Source: CANKBT01 sp038236005 (lineage in GTDB: Bacteria; Actinomycetota; Actinomycetes; Mycobacteriales; SCTD01). Taken from it: a DNA stretch of 40,275 nt. Below, piece after piece: positions 16,248-24,773 of this stretch. The stretch's first letter is position 1. Each line of letters begins with the position of its first letter. The stretch lies in assembly GCA_038236005.1 (NCBI GenBank), contig JBBSTI010000010.1, positions 1 to 40,275 of the forward strand, in the 5' to 3' direction. Made by a program: the position numbers and the translations under genes. Below the pieces are notes generated by a model. It was not told the DNA's origin and ran no database searches. It saw only the letters and a list, made by a program, of their open reading frames with translations.

Positions 16248-17540
16248 GTGCGCCTGTCCCCGCCCGCGAGCGTCCGCGGTCTGCCCCGAGAGACCTACGT
16301 GCTCGCGCTGGTCGCGTTCTGCGTGGCGCTCGGGTTCGGGATCGTCGCGCCGGCGGTGCCGTTGTTCGCCCGCGAGTTCGGGGTCGGGCCCACCGCGGCG
16401 GGCGCGGTCGTGTCGGCGTTCGCGCTCATGCGGCTGGTGTCGGCGCTCGCGGCCGGGCGGCTCGTGGACCGGGTGGGGGAGCGCACCGCGCTGCTGGCAG
16501 GGCTCAGCGTCGTGGCGGTCAGCTCGCTGGCCGCCGGCCTGTCGGTCAGCTATCCCCAGCTGCTGATCCTGCGCGGCGTCGGCGGCATCGGGTCGGCGGT
16601 GTTCACGATCGCGTCGACCAGCCTGCTGCTGCGGATCGCGTCGTCGGCGCAGCGCGGCCGCACGCAGAGCGTGTACCGGTCCGGGTTCCTGCTCGGCGGC
16701 ATCGTCGGGCCAGCCTTCGGCGGGGCGGTCATCGGGATCTCGCTACGGGCCCCGTTCTTCCTGTACGCCGGGACGCTGATGCTCGCCGTCGTCGCCGCCG
16801 CCACGCTGCTCCCCAGGCGGCTGCCGCCCGCCCCGTCGGAGCCGTCCGCCCCGTCGCTGCCGTCGGAGCCGCAGCCCGGGGTGGTCGGTGAGCCCGCAGC
16901 CGGCGCGCTGACCGCCGGCGTCGACGGCCCGGTCGGGCCCGGCCGGCTCGCCCTGCGCGACGCGCTGCGCAACCCCGCCTACCAGGCGGCGCTCGCGGGC
17001 AACTTCGCCACCGGCTTCGCCGTGCTGGGCGTGCGCACCACCCTGCTCCCGTTGTTCGTCGTCGACCGGCTCGAGCTGGCGCCCGGCTGGATCGGTGCGT
17101 CCTTCGCGGTCGGGGCGCTCGTCCAGGCGCTGCTGCTGCTGCCTGCGGGCAAGGCCGTCGACGACGTCGGGCGACGGCCCACCCTGGTGGGCGGCGCGGT
17201 CGTCACGGCGGTGGCGCTGGCGCTGCTCGCGCTCGCCGTCGGTCCGGTCTCCCTGCTGCTCGCCACCGCCGTCCTGGCGGTCGGCTCGGCGTTCCTGGGG
17301 GTGGCGCCGGCGGCGATCGTCGGGGACGTCGTCGAGGGTCGGGGCGGCACCCCGATCGCCTTCTGGCAGATGAGCAGCGACCTCGGGTCGGTCACCGGCC
17401 CGCTGGCGGCCGGCCTGCTGATCGCCACCACGTCCTACCCGGTGGCCCTGCTGGTCTGCGCTGCTGTCGTGGCGGCCTGCGCCGTGCTCGGGCTGCGGGT
17501 GCCGCGGTTGCCGACCCCAGCGGCTACCCAGCCGGCCTGA
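16248..17540 (+). CDS. MFS transporter
   Basis: A 430-residue major facilitator with about 12 membrane segments in two halves. The first half carries GRLVDRVGERTALLAG, the conserved loop 2-3 motif (G-x-x-x-D-R-x-G-x-R). A Pro/Ser/Ala-rich cytoplasmic linker (about residues 190-235) separates the halves. AGKAVDDVGRRPTLVGG repeats the motif in the second half. Such sequences are usually drug or metabolite exporters; the substrate is unknown. The GTG at 16248 has a purine-rich site (GAGGATGGG) close upstream. Confidence 0.88.
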   Translation: MRLSPPASVRGLPRETYVLALVAFCVALGFGIVAPAVPLFAREFGVGPTAAGAVVSAFALMRLVSALAAGRLVDRVGERTALLAGLSVVAVSSLAAGLSVSYPQLLILRGVGGIGSAVFTIASTSLLLRIASSAQRGRTQSVYRSGFLLGGIVGPAFGGAVIGISLRAPFFLYAGTLMLAVVAAATLLPRRLPPAPSEPSAPSLPSEPQPGVVGEPAAGALTAGVDGPVGPGRLALRDALRNPAYQAALAGNFATGFAVLGVRTTLLPLFVVDRLELAPGWIGASFAVGALVQALLLLPAGKAVDDVGRRPTLVGGAVVTAVALALLALAVGPVSLLLATAVLAVGSAFLGVAPAAIVGDVVEGRGGTPIAFWQMSSDLGSVTGPLAAGLLIATTSYPVALLVCAAVVAACAVLGLRVPRLPTPAATQPA

Positions 17541-17586
17541 TCTCCAGACCTCCCAGCCAGCCCACTCAGACCGCCCAGCCAGCCAG

Positions 17587-17611
17587 CCCACCCCAGCTCA
17601 GCCGGGGTGGG
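17587..17611. terminator. GC-rich hairpin between convergent genes
   Basis: CCCACCCC (17587-17594) and GGGGTGGG (17604-17611) are a perfect 8-bp inverted repeat with a 9-nt loop. It covers the last codons and stop of the NTF2-like gene and lies 46 bp after the MFS stop, suiting a bidirectional terminator. No U-tract. The preceding stretch (about 17545-17590) is a loose CAGCC repeat. Confidence 0.5.
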
Positions 17612-17972
17612 TGAAGGCCGCTGTGTCGTAGTAGGTCGCGAACCGGGCGACCTTGCCGTCGTCGCCGAACGCGAGCAGCGAGACCCCGGCGTAGGAGATG
17701 TCTCGTCCGGTGCGCAACCGGCCCTGGCCCACCCACTCCAGCTCGCCCAGGCCGCCGTCCTCGGCCACCCGGGAGAAGGTCGAGGAGACGGTCTCGAACT
17801 GGCCGAGACAGGCCTCCCAGAAGGCGTGCGTGCCGCCCACGCCTTCGTCGCCGTTGCCCGGCTCCGGCCGCAGCAGGAAGGCGTCGTCGGCGAACAGGGC
17901 GGTGAACGCCTCGACGTCCCCGTCCTGCTCGAGGCGTTGCAGGGCGTCGGCAAAGTCCTGTGCGCGAGTCAT
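17598..17972 (-). CDS. NTF2-like (SnoaL-type) protein
   Basis: This 124-residue alpha+beta-barrel protein resembles SnoaL-like/nuclear transport factor 2 family members. FADALQRLEQDGDVEAFTALFADDAFLLRPE is the usual N-terminal helix pair, followed by a conserved FWEACLGQFETV helix and a final strand with YAGVSLLAFGDDGKVARFATYYDT. Members act as small-molecule isomerases, cyclases or binding proteins; nothing here fixes the substrate. The ATG at 17972 is the start; upstream frame is shadow of the divergent kinase gene. Confidence 0.8.
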   Translation of the reverse strand: MTRAQDFADALQRLEQDGDVEAFTALFADDAFLLRPEPGNGDEGVGGTHAFWEACLGQFETVSSTFSRVAEDGGLGELEWVGQGRLRTGRDISYAGVSLLAFGDDGKVARFATYYDTAAFTHPG

Positions 17973-18024
17973 GGCCGGTCGGTGCCCCGCCACGGGCGGA
18001 TCATCCGTCCGGTAGGCAGGGGCG

Positions 18025-18864
18025 GTGCGTCCACGCCTGCTCGTCGTCGGTGACCTGGTCGAGGACGTGGTCGTCTGGCTGTCCGGTCCGGTGCGGCAGG
18101 GGACCGACACCCCGTCGGTGACGACGCGCTCCCGGGGCGGGAGCGCGGCCAACGTGGCGGTGGCCGCGGCGCCGTACGTCACGACGCGGCTGCTCTGCTC
18201 GGTGGGCGACGACCCCGGCGGGGACCTGCTCGTCGAGCAGGTGCGACGAACCGGCGTCGAGGTGCTGGCGGCCCGCACGGGCAGGACCGGCACGATCGTC
18301 GTGCTGGTCGCGCCCGACGGCGAACGCTCCTTCCTGACCGACCGCGGCGCCGCCGGCGAGCTGGACGCGCTGCCGGCCGGCGCGCTGGGCGAGGTCGACC
18401 ACGTGCACCTCCCGCTGTACGGGCTCGATCGAGACCGCACGGGGGCGACCCTGCGGAACCTGCTGCTGAGCTCGCCGGTGAGCGTCAGCCTGGACGCGTC
18501 CAGCACCGCCGTGCTGGAGCGCCTGGACGACCTGGACAGCCTGGTGTCGCGGTCGCGGCCGACGGTGCTGTTCGCCAACGCGCAGGAGGCGCGCCTGCTG
18601 CCCTGGCCGATGCTCGAGACGGACGTCGTCGTCAAGGACGGAGCGCGCGCCACCACGGTGCACGGGGCGGACGGCGGGGTGCGGACCTACCGCCCGCAGC
18701 CCGTGGACGGCGTACGGGACACCACCGGCGCCGGGGACGCTTTCGCCGCCGGCTGGTTGTCGGCGAGACTGGCCGGGCTCGGCGAGGAGCAGTGCGCGGA
18801 CCGCGCGCACGCCCTCGCCGTCGCTGTGCTCCAGCACCCTGGGGCCGGACAAGGAGTGACGTGA
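18025..18864 (+). CDS. psuK: PfkB-family carbohydrate kinase, probable pseudouridine kinase
   Basis: A 279-residue ribokinase-fold enzyme. GGSAANVAVAAA is the N-terminal PfkB signature and DTTGAGDAFAAGWL the C-terminal one with the catalytic Asp. The gene overlaps the pseudouridine-5'-phosphate glycosidase gene by 4 bp (GTGA). That pairing strongly suggests it phosphorylates pseudouridine so that the next enzyme can split it. Sequence alone would only say PfkB sugar or nucleoside kinase. It starts with GTG, 52 bp from the divergent NTF2-like gene. It is slightly shorter than most PfkB proteins (about 300). Confidence 0.8.
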   Translation: MRPRLLVVGDLVEDVVVWLSGPVRQGTDTPSVTTRSRGGSAANVAVAAAPYVTTRLLCSVGDDPGGDLLVEQVRRTGVEVLAARTGRTGTIVVLVAPDGERSFLTDRGAAGELDALPAGALGEVDHVHLPLYGLDRDRTGATLRNLLLSSPVSVSLDASSTAVLERLDDLDSLVSRSRPTVLFANAQEARLLPWPMLETDVVVKDGARATTVHGADGGVRTYRPQPVDGVRDTTGAGDAFAAGWLSARLAGLGEEQCADRAHALAVAVLQHPGAGQGVT

Positions 18865-19769
18865 GCATGCTCGAGATCGCCGACGAGGTCGCGCAGGCCC
18901 TGCAGGACGGCACCCCGGTGGTGGCGATGGAGTCGACCATCTTCTCGACCCTCGGCCTGCCGGTGCCGCACAACGGCGAGGCGCTGCGGCGCTGCCAGCA
19001 GGCCGTCCGCGACGGGGGAGCGGTCCCGGCCGTCACCGCCGTGCTCGACGGCCTCTGGCGGGTCGGGCTGAGCCAGGAGCAGGAGGACCGGGTCCTCACC
19101 GGGACGCGCAAGGTGGCCGAGCGCGACCTCGCCGTCGCCGCCGCGCAGCGCTGGGACGTGGGGGTCACCACGGTCAGCGCGAGCGTCGCGCTCGCTCACC
19201 GTGCGGGCATCGAGGTCTTCGCGACCGGCGGCATCGGTGGCGTGCACCGCGGCGCCGACCAGACCGGTGACATCAGCGCCGACCTGGACGCGCTGGCGCA
19301 CCACCCGGTCGTCACGGTCAGCGCCGGGGCCAAGAGCTTTCTCGACCTTGCGCGAACCCTGGAGCACCTGGAGACCGCCGGGGTTCCCGTTCTCGGGTGG
19401 CGGCACCCGGACTTCCCGGCCTTCTACGTCCGGTCGAGCGGGCTACCGGTGGCCCATCAGGTCCAGGACGCCGACGAGGTGGCACGCGTGCTGCGCGCCC
19501 GGTCACGACCGCTGACCGGGGTGCTGCTCACGGTCCCGATCCCGGCCGCCGACGAGCTGGACCCGGTGCGCCACGACGCCGCACTGACCGCCGCGCTGCA
19601 GGCCGCCGTGCACGAGGGGATCACCGGCGCCGCGGTCACGCCCTACGTGCTGGAGCGGGTGGGTGCCGAGACGGGCGGGGACAGCGTGCCGGCCAACTTG
19701 GCGCTCGCCGAGCACAACGCCGGCGTCGCCGCACAGGTGGCGGCCTCGCTGGTGGCGCTCAACGCTTGA
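18861..19769 (+). CDS. psuG: Pseudouridine-5'-phosphate glycosidase
   Basis: This 302-residue enzyme reversibly splits pseudouridine 5'-phosphate into uracil and ribose 5-phosphate, completing pseudouridine salvage. Family marks: VVAMESTIFSTLGLP with the catalytic Glu near the N-terminus, ATGGIGGVHRGA, VTVSAGAKSFLDLA with the catalytic Lys, and SVPANLALAEHNA near the end. Length matches the family (about 305). The GTG at 18861 overlaps the kinase stop; an ATG two codons on (18867) sits 10 bases from AAGGAG and could be the true start. The 3' end overlaps the convergent lipoprotein gene by 11 bp. Confidence 0.93.
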   Translation: MSMLEIADEVAQALQDGTPVVAMESTIFSTLGLPVPHNGEALRRCQQAVRDGGAVPAVTAVLDGLWRVGLSQEQEDRVLTGTRKVAERDLAVAAAQRWDVGVTTVSASVALAHRAGIEVFATGGIGGVHRGADQTGDISADLDALAHHPVVTVSAGAKSFLDLARTLEHLETAGVPVLGWRHPDFPAFYVRSSGLPVAHQVQDADEVARVLRARSRPLTGVLLTVPIPAADELDPVRHDAALTAALQAAVHEGITGAAVTPYVLERVGAETGGDSVPANLALAEHNAGVAAQVAASLVALNA

Positions 19770-20205
19770 CCGGCACGTCCACGGTCTTCCCGCCGTAGCC
19801 GTTGGCCTGGTCACGACCCTCGACGGTCACCGTGCTGACGTCGTCCGGGATCTCTAGCCCGGCCTGCTGCCGGGTGAACGGCTGCTCGGAGGCGTGGTCG
19901 TGGGTCAGCATGTGCTCTCCGAGGACCGTCCCGTCCGGCGCGAGCACCCGCCAGCCGTCGGCATAGCGCTCCGGGGTGTCGTACGGGCTGGAGACCGTGA
20001 CGTCCAGGGAGAAGGCGTCACCCGAGGGCGAGAGCTCTGCGGCCACGATGTCCGGGAAGCGCTGTGCGTCCGCGCTCGACCCTGCCGACCCTGCCGACCC
20101 TGCCGACCCTGCCGGAACGGCCGGTTCGGCCGGCTCGACCCCGCCTGAGGAGCACCCGGTCAGCAGGACGACGGCGAGGACCGGGGCGGCAAGAAAGGGG
20201 CGCAT
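19759..20205 (-). CDS. Small secreted lipoprotein of unknown function
   Basis: A 148-residue predicted lipoprotein. The lipobox is LLTGC (Cys near 18), followed by a low-complexity linker with GSAGSAGSAGS and then a beta-rich domain (FSLDVTVSSPYDTPERYADGWRV, VLGEHMLTHDHASEQPF, VSTVTVEGRDQANGYGG). The mature domain probably sits on the outer face of the membrane. I recognise no specific family. A GTG one codon earlier (20208) is an alternative start. Its 3' end overlaps psuG by 11 bp in convergent orientation. It lies downstream of the MFS gene on the same strand. Confidence 0.75.
   Translation of the reverse strand: MRPFLAAPVLAVVLLTGCSSGGVEPAEPAVPAGSAGSAGSAGSSADAQRFPDIVAAELSPSGDAFSLDVTVSSPYDTPERYADGWRVLAPDGTVLGEHMLTHDHASEQPFTRQQAGLEIPDDVSTVTVEGRDQANGYGGKTVDVPVKR
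20078..20113 (+). repeat. Four tandem 9-bp units inside the lipoprotein gene
   Basis: GACCCTGCC is repeated four times without change at 20078-20113. On the coding strand it gives Gly-Ser-Ala repeats in the linker after the lipobox. The 9-bp unit keeps the frame, so copy-number change would alter only linker length. Confidence 0.85.
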
Positions 20206-20230
20206 CACCTGATGTTAGACAGATCGGGGA

Positions 20231-21517
20231 TCAGTGGTGATCCATCGCGAGCACCCGGGCCCGGTCCCGGTCATAGGTGCCCGCGGCGGCACGTAGGAAG
20301 ACCCCGGCGAGCAGCAGGCTCGGCAGCGCGACCAGGAAGGCCAGCTGCAGCCCCTGGTCGTCGTTGCCGACCGCCCCGGTGATCAGGCCGAAGGCGAGCG
20401 GCGCGGCGCCCTCGACGAAGGCTTTGAGCAGCGTGCGGATGGCCTCGACCCGCCCCCGCATGCCCGGCACCACGGTGTCGATGCGCACCGCGTCCATCAC
20501 CGGGATGGTCGCGGCCAGGGCGCCGCCGCCGACCGTGAGGAACGGAACGGCGAGCCAGATGTTGGTGACCAGCAGGGCCGGCAGCCAGGCCACGGCGGCG
20601 ACCAGGTAGGCGAGCGCCGCCCGCTGCAGGCGCACCGAGGCACGCCCCTCGCGCGACAGCGCGTCCGATATCCGGCTGCCGACGACGATCCCCAGCACGG
20701 CTCCGACACCGATCGCGAGCAGCGCCACGTCGGCCACCAGGTTGCTGACGTCGTAGTGCGCGACGGCGAACAGCACCGAGAAGGCGGAGGCACCGGCGAG
20801 GTAGTAGGCGCCGATGCTCCCGGACAGCAGGACCCAGAGCACGGTCGGGGTACGCCGGGTGACGCCAACGACGTCGCGCCAGCCGACCACCTCGTCGTGG
20901 CCCAGGCCGCGACGTGGCGGCTCCGGGGTGCGGAACAAGCGCACCGCGATCAGCAGCCCCGGGACCGCCAGCACCAGGAAGGCGGCCCGCCAGTCCAGCA
21001 GCGCGACTGCGAGCGCAGCGACCCCGACGCCGACTGCGCTGCCGGCAAGCTGACCGACGGCGATGCGTCCGAACGCCACCGTCCGCTGCTCGGGGGTGAA
21101 CAGGTCCCCGACCACCGACGGGTAGGCGGGCCCGACGGTCGCGAGCACGACGGCGAGCGCGCTGCGCGCGACGAGCAGCCACACGAAGTTCTGGGCGACG
21201 CCGGTCGCCAGCATCGCCAGCGACCAGGCGAGCGCCGAGAAACCCAGCAGGCGCAGCCGGGGGACCCGATCCACGAACGCGCCGGCGATCAGCGTCGACA
21301 GCCCGCCGACCAGCCCGAAGGAGCCACCCAGGATCCCGAGCTGGACCGTGCTGATCCCCAGGTCGCTCTTGAGGTCGGGCGCCACCGCCCCGAGCGCGCT
21401 GCGGTCGGCATAGTCGACGGCGACGATCACCGAGAGCAGGGTGACCAGGGACCGGGCGTACGACGGGTCGACCGGGTTGCGCGCCTGCTGCGCGGCGGGT
21501 CTCTCGTCGGGACGCAC
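20231..21517 (-). CDS. MFS transporter
   Basis: A 428-residue major facilitator with about 12 membrane segments. VIVAVDYADRSALGAVAPDLKSDLGIS and the loop 2-3 motif GAFVDRVPRLRLLG resemble Spinster-like or general anion/sugar-phosphate-type MFS carriers. VGPAYPSVVGDLFTPEQRTVAFG is the usual loop before segment 5. The substrate is unknown. It starts with GTG. A short inverted repeat (GGATCA-GTGG-TGATCC, 20228-20243) covers its stop codon. Confidence 0.88.
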   Translation of the reverse strand: MRPDERPAAQQARNPVDPSYARSLVTLLSVIVAVDYADRSALGAVAPDLKSDLGISTVQLGILGGSFGLVGGLSTLIAGAFVDRVPRLRLLGFSALAWSLAMLATGVAQNFVWLLVARSALAVVLATVGPAYPSVVGDLFTPEQRTVAFGRIAVGQLAGSAVGVGVAALAVALLDWRAAFLVLAVPGLLIAVRLFRTPEPPRRGLGHDEVVGWRDVVGVTRRTPTVLWVLLSGSIGAYYLAGASAFSVLFAVAHYDVSNLVADVALLAIGVGAVLGIVVGSRISDALSREGRASVRLQRAALAYLVAAVAWLPALLVTNIWLAVPFLTVGGGALAATIPVMDAVRIDTVVPGMRGRVEAIRTLLKAFVEGAAPLAFGLITGAVGNDDQGLQLAFLVALPSLLLAGVFLRAAAGTYDRDRARVLAMDHH

Positions 21518-21557
21518 CGGGCGACTCTAGGGGCCGGTCACGATTGTTCGGTTGGCG

Positions 21558-22751
21558 CTACGCGTGGACCGGTAGCGCAGCGAGCCCGCGAACGACGTAG
21601 CCCGACTGCCAGACCGGGTCACCGGCCGGCTCGAGCCCCGGGATTCGCCGCAGGACGGTCTCGAAGGACGTCTGCAGCTCCAGGCGCGCCAGCACCGCGC
21701 CCAGGCAGAAGTGCGTGCCGACGCCGAAGGACAGATGCGGGTTCACCCGCCGGCCGACGTCGAGGATGCCCGGGTCGTCGAAGACCTCCGGGTCGCGGTT
21801 GGCGCTGCCGAACAGCAGCGACAGCTCGGTGCCCCGGGGCACGGGGACGCCGCCGACCTCGAGGTCCTCCAGCACCCACCGCTCGAACATCTGCAGCGGG
21901 GTGTCGTAGCGCATCAGCTCTTCCACCGCGGTCGGCACCAGCGAACGGTCGGCCCGCAGCCGGGCCAGCTCGGCCGGGTTCCGGAACAGGCTCAGCCAGC
22001 CGAGCCCGGTGACACCGACGGTCGCCTCGTGACCGGCGTTGAGCAGCAGCACACAGGTCCCGACCAGCTCGTCCTCGCTCAGCCGGTCGCCCTGGTCCAC
22101 GACACCGCCGAGCCCGCTCAGCAGGTCGTCGGTCGGCCGCTCCCGGCGTTCGCGCGACAGCGCGACAAGGTAGTCCCCGAACTCCTGGCAGGCCCGCACC
22201 GCGGTCGCCTGCACCTGCGGGCCGGGGTCCAGCTCATACATCCCGCAGATCTGCGCAGACCAGGAGCGGAGCAGGTGCCGGTCGGCCTCGGGGATCCCCA
22301 GCAGGTCCGCGATCACCGCCACCGGCAGCGGCTCGGCCAGCGCGCTGATCAGGTCGACCTCACCCGCGCCGACCAGCGGGTCGACGAGCGCGTCCACCTG
22401 CGCCTGCACCCCGTCACGCATGGCCTCGACCCGCCGCGGCGTGAAGGCCTTGCTGACCAGGCGACGCAGCCGGGTGTGGTCGGGCGGCTCGACGTCGAGC
22501 ATCCCCGAGCGCACGACCCGCCAGAACGGCGCGAGACCCGGCTGGTCCTCGGGCTGCCCCATCTCCGCGTGGGTGGCGACGTGAAGATAGCTGCGGCCGA
22601 GCCGCCGGTCACGCAGCAGTGCGTCGACGTCGGGGTAGCGCGGCACCAGCCAGCGGCCGTCCTGGACTGTCACGGCCGGACCGGACCTCAGGTCCTCGTA
22701 CGCCAGGTAGGGGTCCTTGACGAAAGCCGGGTCGGTGGGAGCGAAGAGCAT
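21558..22751 (-). CDS. Cytochrome P450
   Basis: A 397-residue soluble bacterial P450 monooxygenase. The I-helix motif is LLLNAGHEATVG, the ExxR motif sits in VEELMRYDTP, and the heme loop is SFGVGTHFCLG with the axial Cys. SGMLDVEPPDHTRLRRLVSKAFTPRRV is the conserved C-helix region. It needs a ferredoxin partner, and none is encoded nearby. The ATG of MLFAPTDPAF (22751) gives the usual length; an upstream ATG at 22775 would overlap the divergent peptidase start. The substrate is unknown. Confidence 0.92.
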   Translation of the reverse strand: MLFAPTDPAFVKDPYLAYEDLRSGPAVTVQDGRWLVPRYPDVDALLRDRRLGRSYLHVATHAEMGQPEDQPGLAPFWRVVRSGMLDVEPPDHTRLRRLVSKAFTPRRVEAMRDGVQAQVDALVDPLVGAGEVDLISALAEPLPVAVIADLLGIPEADRHLLRSWSAQICGMYELDPGPQVQATAVRACQEFGDYLVALSRERRERPTDDLLSGLGGVVDQGDRLSEDELVGTCVLLLNAGHEATVGVTGLGWLSLFRNPAELARLRADRSLVPTAVEELMRYDTPLQMFERWVLEDLEVGGVPVPRGTELSLLFGSANRDPEVFDDPGILDVGRRVNPHLSFGVGTHFCLGAVLARLELQTSFETVLRRIPGLEPAGDPVWQSGYVVRGLAALPVHA

Positions 22752-22773
22752 CCGGTGACGGTAGACCTGGACC

Positions 22774-24111
22774 ATGTCGCTCTCGCAGCAGGTCCGTTCC
22801 GTGATGTCCACCGCCCGCAACGACCTGGAGTCGCTGGTCGCCGTGCCCTCTGTCTCGGCCGACCCCGCGCACGCGCAGGACGTAGGAAGAGCCGCCGAGC
22901 TGGTGGCCGGCCACGCCCGCGACGCCGGGGCCGAGCGCGTGGCCGTGGTGGACGCCGGGGGAGCGCCGGCGGTGATCGCGCACTGGCCGGCGCCCGAGGG
23001 CCAGCCGACCGTCCTGCTGTATGCGCACGTGGACGTGCAACCCACCGGTCCGCGCGAGCAGTGGAGCAGCGACCCGTTCGTCGCCACCGAGCGGGAGGGC
23101 CGGCTCTACGGTCGCGGCGCGGCCGACGACAAGGCCGGCGTGATGATGCACCTCGCGGTGCTGCGCGCGTTCGGTGGCCGTCCCCCGGTCGGGGTGACCC
23201 TGTTCGTCGAGGGCGAGGAGGAGATCGGCTCGCCGACCCTGACCGCGCTGCTGGCCGCGCACACCGCGGACCTTGCCGCCGACGTCATCGTCATCGCCGA
23301 CTCGGCCAACGCCGCGGTCGACGTGCCGGCCTTCACGACCAGCCTGCGGGGTCTGGTCGACACCACGGTCACCGTCCGCACCGCGATCCGAGCGGTGCAC
23401 TCCGGGCTCTACGGCGGCCCGACGCCGGACGCGCTCACGGCGCTCTGCCGGCTGCTCGCCACCCTGCACACCGGCGACGGGGACGTCGCGATCGAGGGCC
23501 TGCGCCGGTCCGCCGGGTCCACCTCGGACGTGCCCGACCCCGGAGAGCAGACGCTGCGCGGTGACGTCGGGCTCCTGGACGGGGTGGCCCTGCTCGGCTC
23601 CGGGACGCTGCCCGAGCGGCTCTGGCACACCCCGGCGGTCACCGTGCTCGGGATGGACGCCCCGCCGGTCGCCGAGGCCTCGAACGTGCTGCTGCCGGTG
23701 GCCAGCGCCAAGGTGAGCCTTCGGATCGCGCCGGGTGACACGGCGGAGAACGCGACGGCCCGGCTGACCGAGCACCTGCAGACCCACGCCCCCTGGGGCG
23801 CCGAGGTGACGCTGTCGGACGGCTCGGCCGGCGAGGCGTACGCGCTGGAGGCGTCCGGGCCGGTCTACGACCTGGCGCGGCGCGTCTTTGCGCAGGCATA
23901 CGGCAACGAGGCCGTCGAGGCCGGGATCGGCGGCTCGATCCCGTTCATCGCCGAGTTCGCCCGGACCTTTCCTGGCGCCACCGTCCTGGTGACCGGGGTC
24001 GGCGACCCAGCCTCGCGCTGGCACGGGATCGACGAGAGCCTGCACCTGCTGATGTGGGAGCGCGCCTGCACCGCCGAGGCGCTGCTGCTGGAAGGCCTCG
24101 TCACACGCTGA
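22774..24111 (+). CDS. M20-family metallopeptidase (dipeptidase-type)
   Basis: A 445-residue zinc exopeptidase of the M20 family. HVDVQP holds the first metal ligand and catalytic Asp, GRGAADDKAGVMMHL the bridging Asp, and VEGEEEIGSP the catalytic Glu pair; YGGPTPDAL belongs to the dimerisation/lid domain. It likely cleaves dipeptides or N-acyl amino acids. ATG 22774 is preferred because LSQQVRSVMSTARNDLESLVAVPSV aligns with the usual N-terminal helix; ATG 22804 is possible. The start abuts the divergent P450 gene and the end overlaps the convergent MBL gene by 11 bp. Confidence 0.9.
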   Translation: MSLSQQVRSVMSTARNDLESLVAVPSVSADPAHAQDVGRAAELVAGHARDAGAERVAVVDAGGAPAVIAHWPAPEGQPTVLLYAHVDVQPTGPREQWSSDPFVATEREGRLYGRGAADDKAGVMMHLAVLRAFGGRPPVGVTLFVEGEEEIGSPTLTALLAAHTADLAADVIVIADSANAAVDVPAFTTSLRGLVDTTVTVRTAIRAVHSGLYGGPTPDALTALCRLLATLHTGDGDVAIEGLRRSAGSTSDVPDPGEQTLRGDVGLLDGVALLGSGTLPERLWHTPAVTVLGMDAPPVAEASNVLLPVASAKVSLRIAPGDTAENATARLTEHLQTHAPWGAEVTLSDGSAGEAYALEASGPVYDLARRVFAQAYGNEAVEAGIGGSIPFIAEFARTFPGATVLVTGVGDPASRWHGIDESLHLLMWERACTAEALLLEGLVTR

Positions 24112-24718
24112 GCGCGCCGCCCCCGGGCTCGACCGCGTCGAAGCGGGTCTGTCCGAGCCGGTCCAGCTGCCCCCAGTACATCGCGGGCATCGACAGCGTC
24201 CCGTCGTGGACCGGCAGTGCGCGCCCCGGCGACACCGCACGCAGGTAGTCGATCGCCTCGGACACCTTTTGCCAGGGTCCTGCGACCGGGACGCCGAGCA
24301 CCTCGACGTCTGCGTCCGGCACGGTGAAGGCGTCCCCCGGGGTGAAGAACCGGCCCCCGACGAGGTAGCCGACGTTGGCCACGGTCGGGATGTCCGGGTG
24401 GATCACAGCGTGCTCGGCGCCGAACACAGCCACGGAGGTGCCGACGTCGAACCGCGACCCGGCTCGCACCACAGTGTGCGGCAGCTCGACCGTGGACGCC
24501 GATCCCTCGTCGAGGTAGAGCGCCGCCTCAGGGTTGACCTCGAGCAGCTCCGCGACCCGGACGGGGTCCAGATGGTCAGCGTGCTGGTGGGTGACCAGCA
24601 CGGCGGTCAGCCCGCGCAGGCCCTCGAACCCGTTGCTGAGGGTGCCCGGGTCCAGCAGCACGCGGGCGCCGGAGTCCTCGACGAGCACGCACGAGTGGCC
24701 GAAGCGGGTGAGTTTCAT
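24101..24718 (-). CDS. MBL-fold metallo-hydrolase
   Basis: This 205-residue protein has a metallo-beta-lactamase fold. It opens MKLTRFGHSCVLVED and has LLDPGT, the zinc motif THQHADHLD, and later FGAEHAVIH and FFTPGDAFTVP. It belongs to the UlaG-like (beta-lactamase-like, lactonase/phosphodiesterase) subgroup. The C-terminal LPVHDGTLSMPAMYWGQL is seen in relatives. The substrate is unknown. It converges on and overlaps the M20 gene by 11 bp. Confidence 0.88.
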   Translation of the reverse strand: MKLTRFGHSCVLVEDSGARVLLDPGTLSNGFEGLRGLTAVLVTHQHADHLDPVRVAELLEVNPEAALYLDEGSASTVELPHTVVRAGSRFDVGTSVAVFGAEHAVIHPDIPTVANVGYLVGGRFFTPGDAFTVPDADVEVLGVPVAGPWQKVSEAIDYLRAVSPGRALPVHDGTLSMPAMYWGQLDRLGQTRFDAVEPGGGALSV

Positions 24719-24773
24719 GACGGCGTCCTACCCGCCCGGGTGGCTCCACCCCTGGCGGGGCAAGGGACCGGGC

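Noticed and set aside
20078..20113. Short tandem repeats as a CRISPR-like array
   Set aside because: Units are 9 bp, contiguous, without spacers and in frame within a lipoprotein linker.
21711..23564. 617-codon plus-strand frame across the P450 and peptidase genes
   Set aside because: It is antisense to the P450 and out of frame with the M20 peptidase, both of which have full catalytic motifs.
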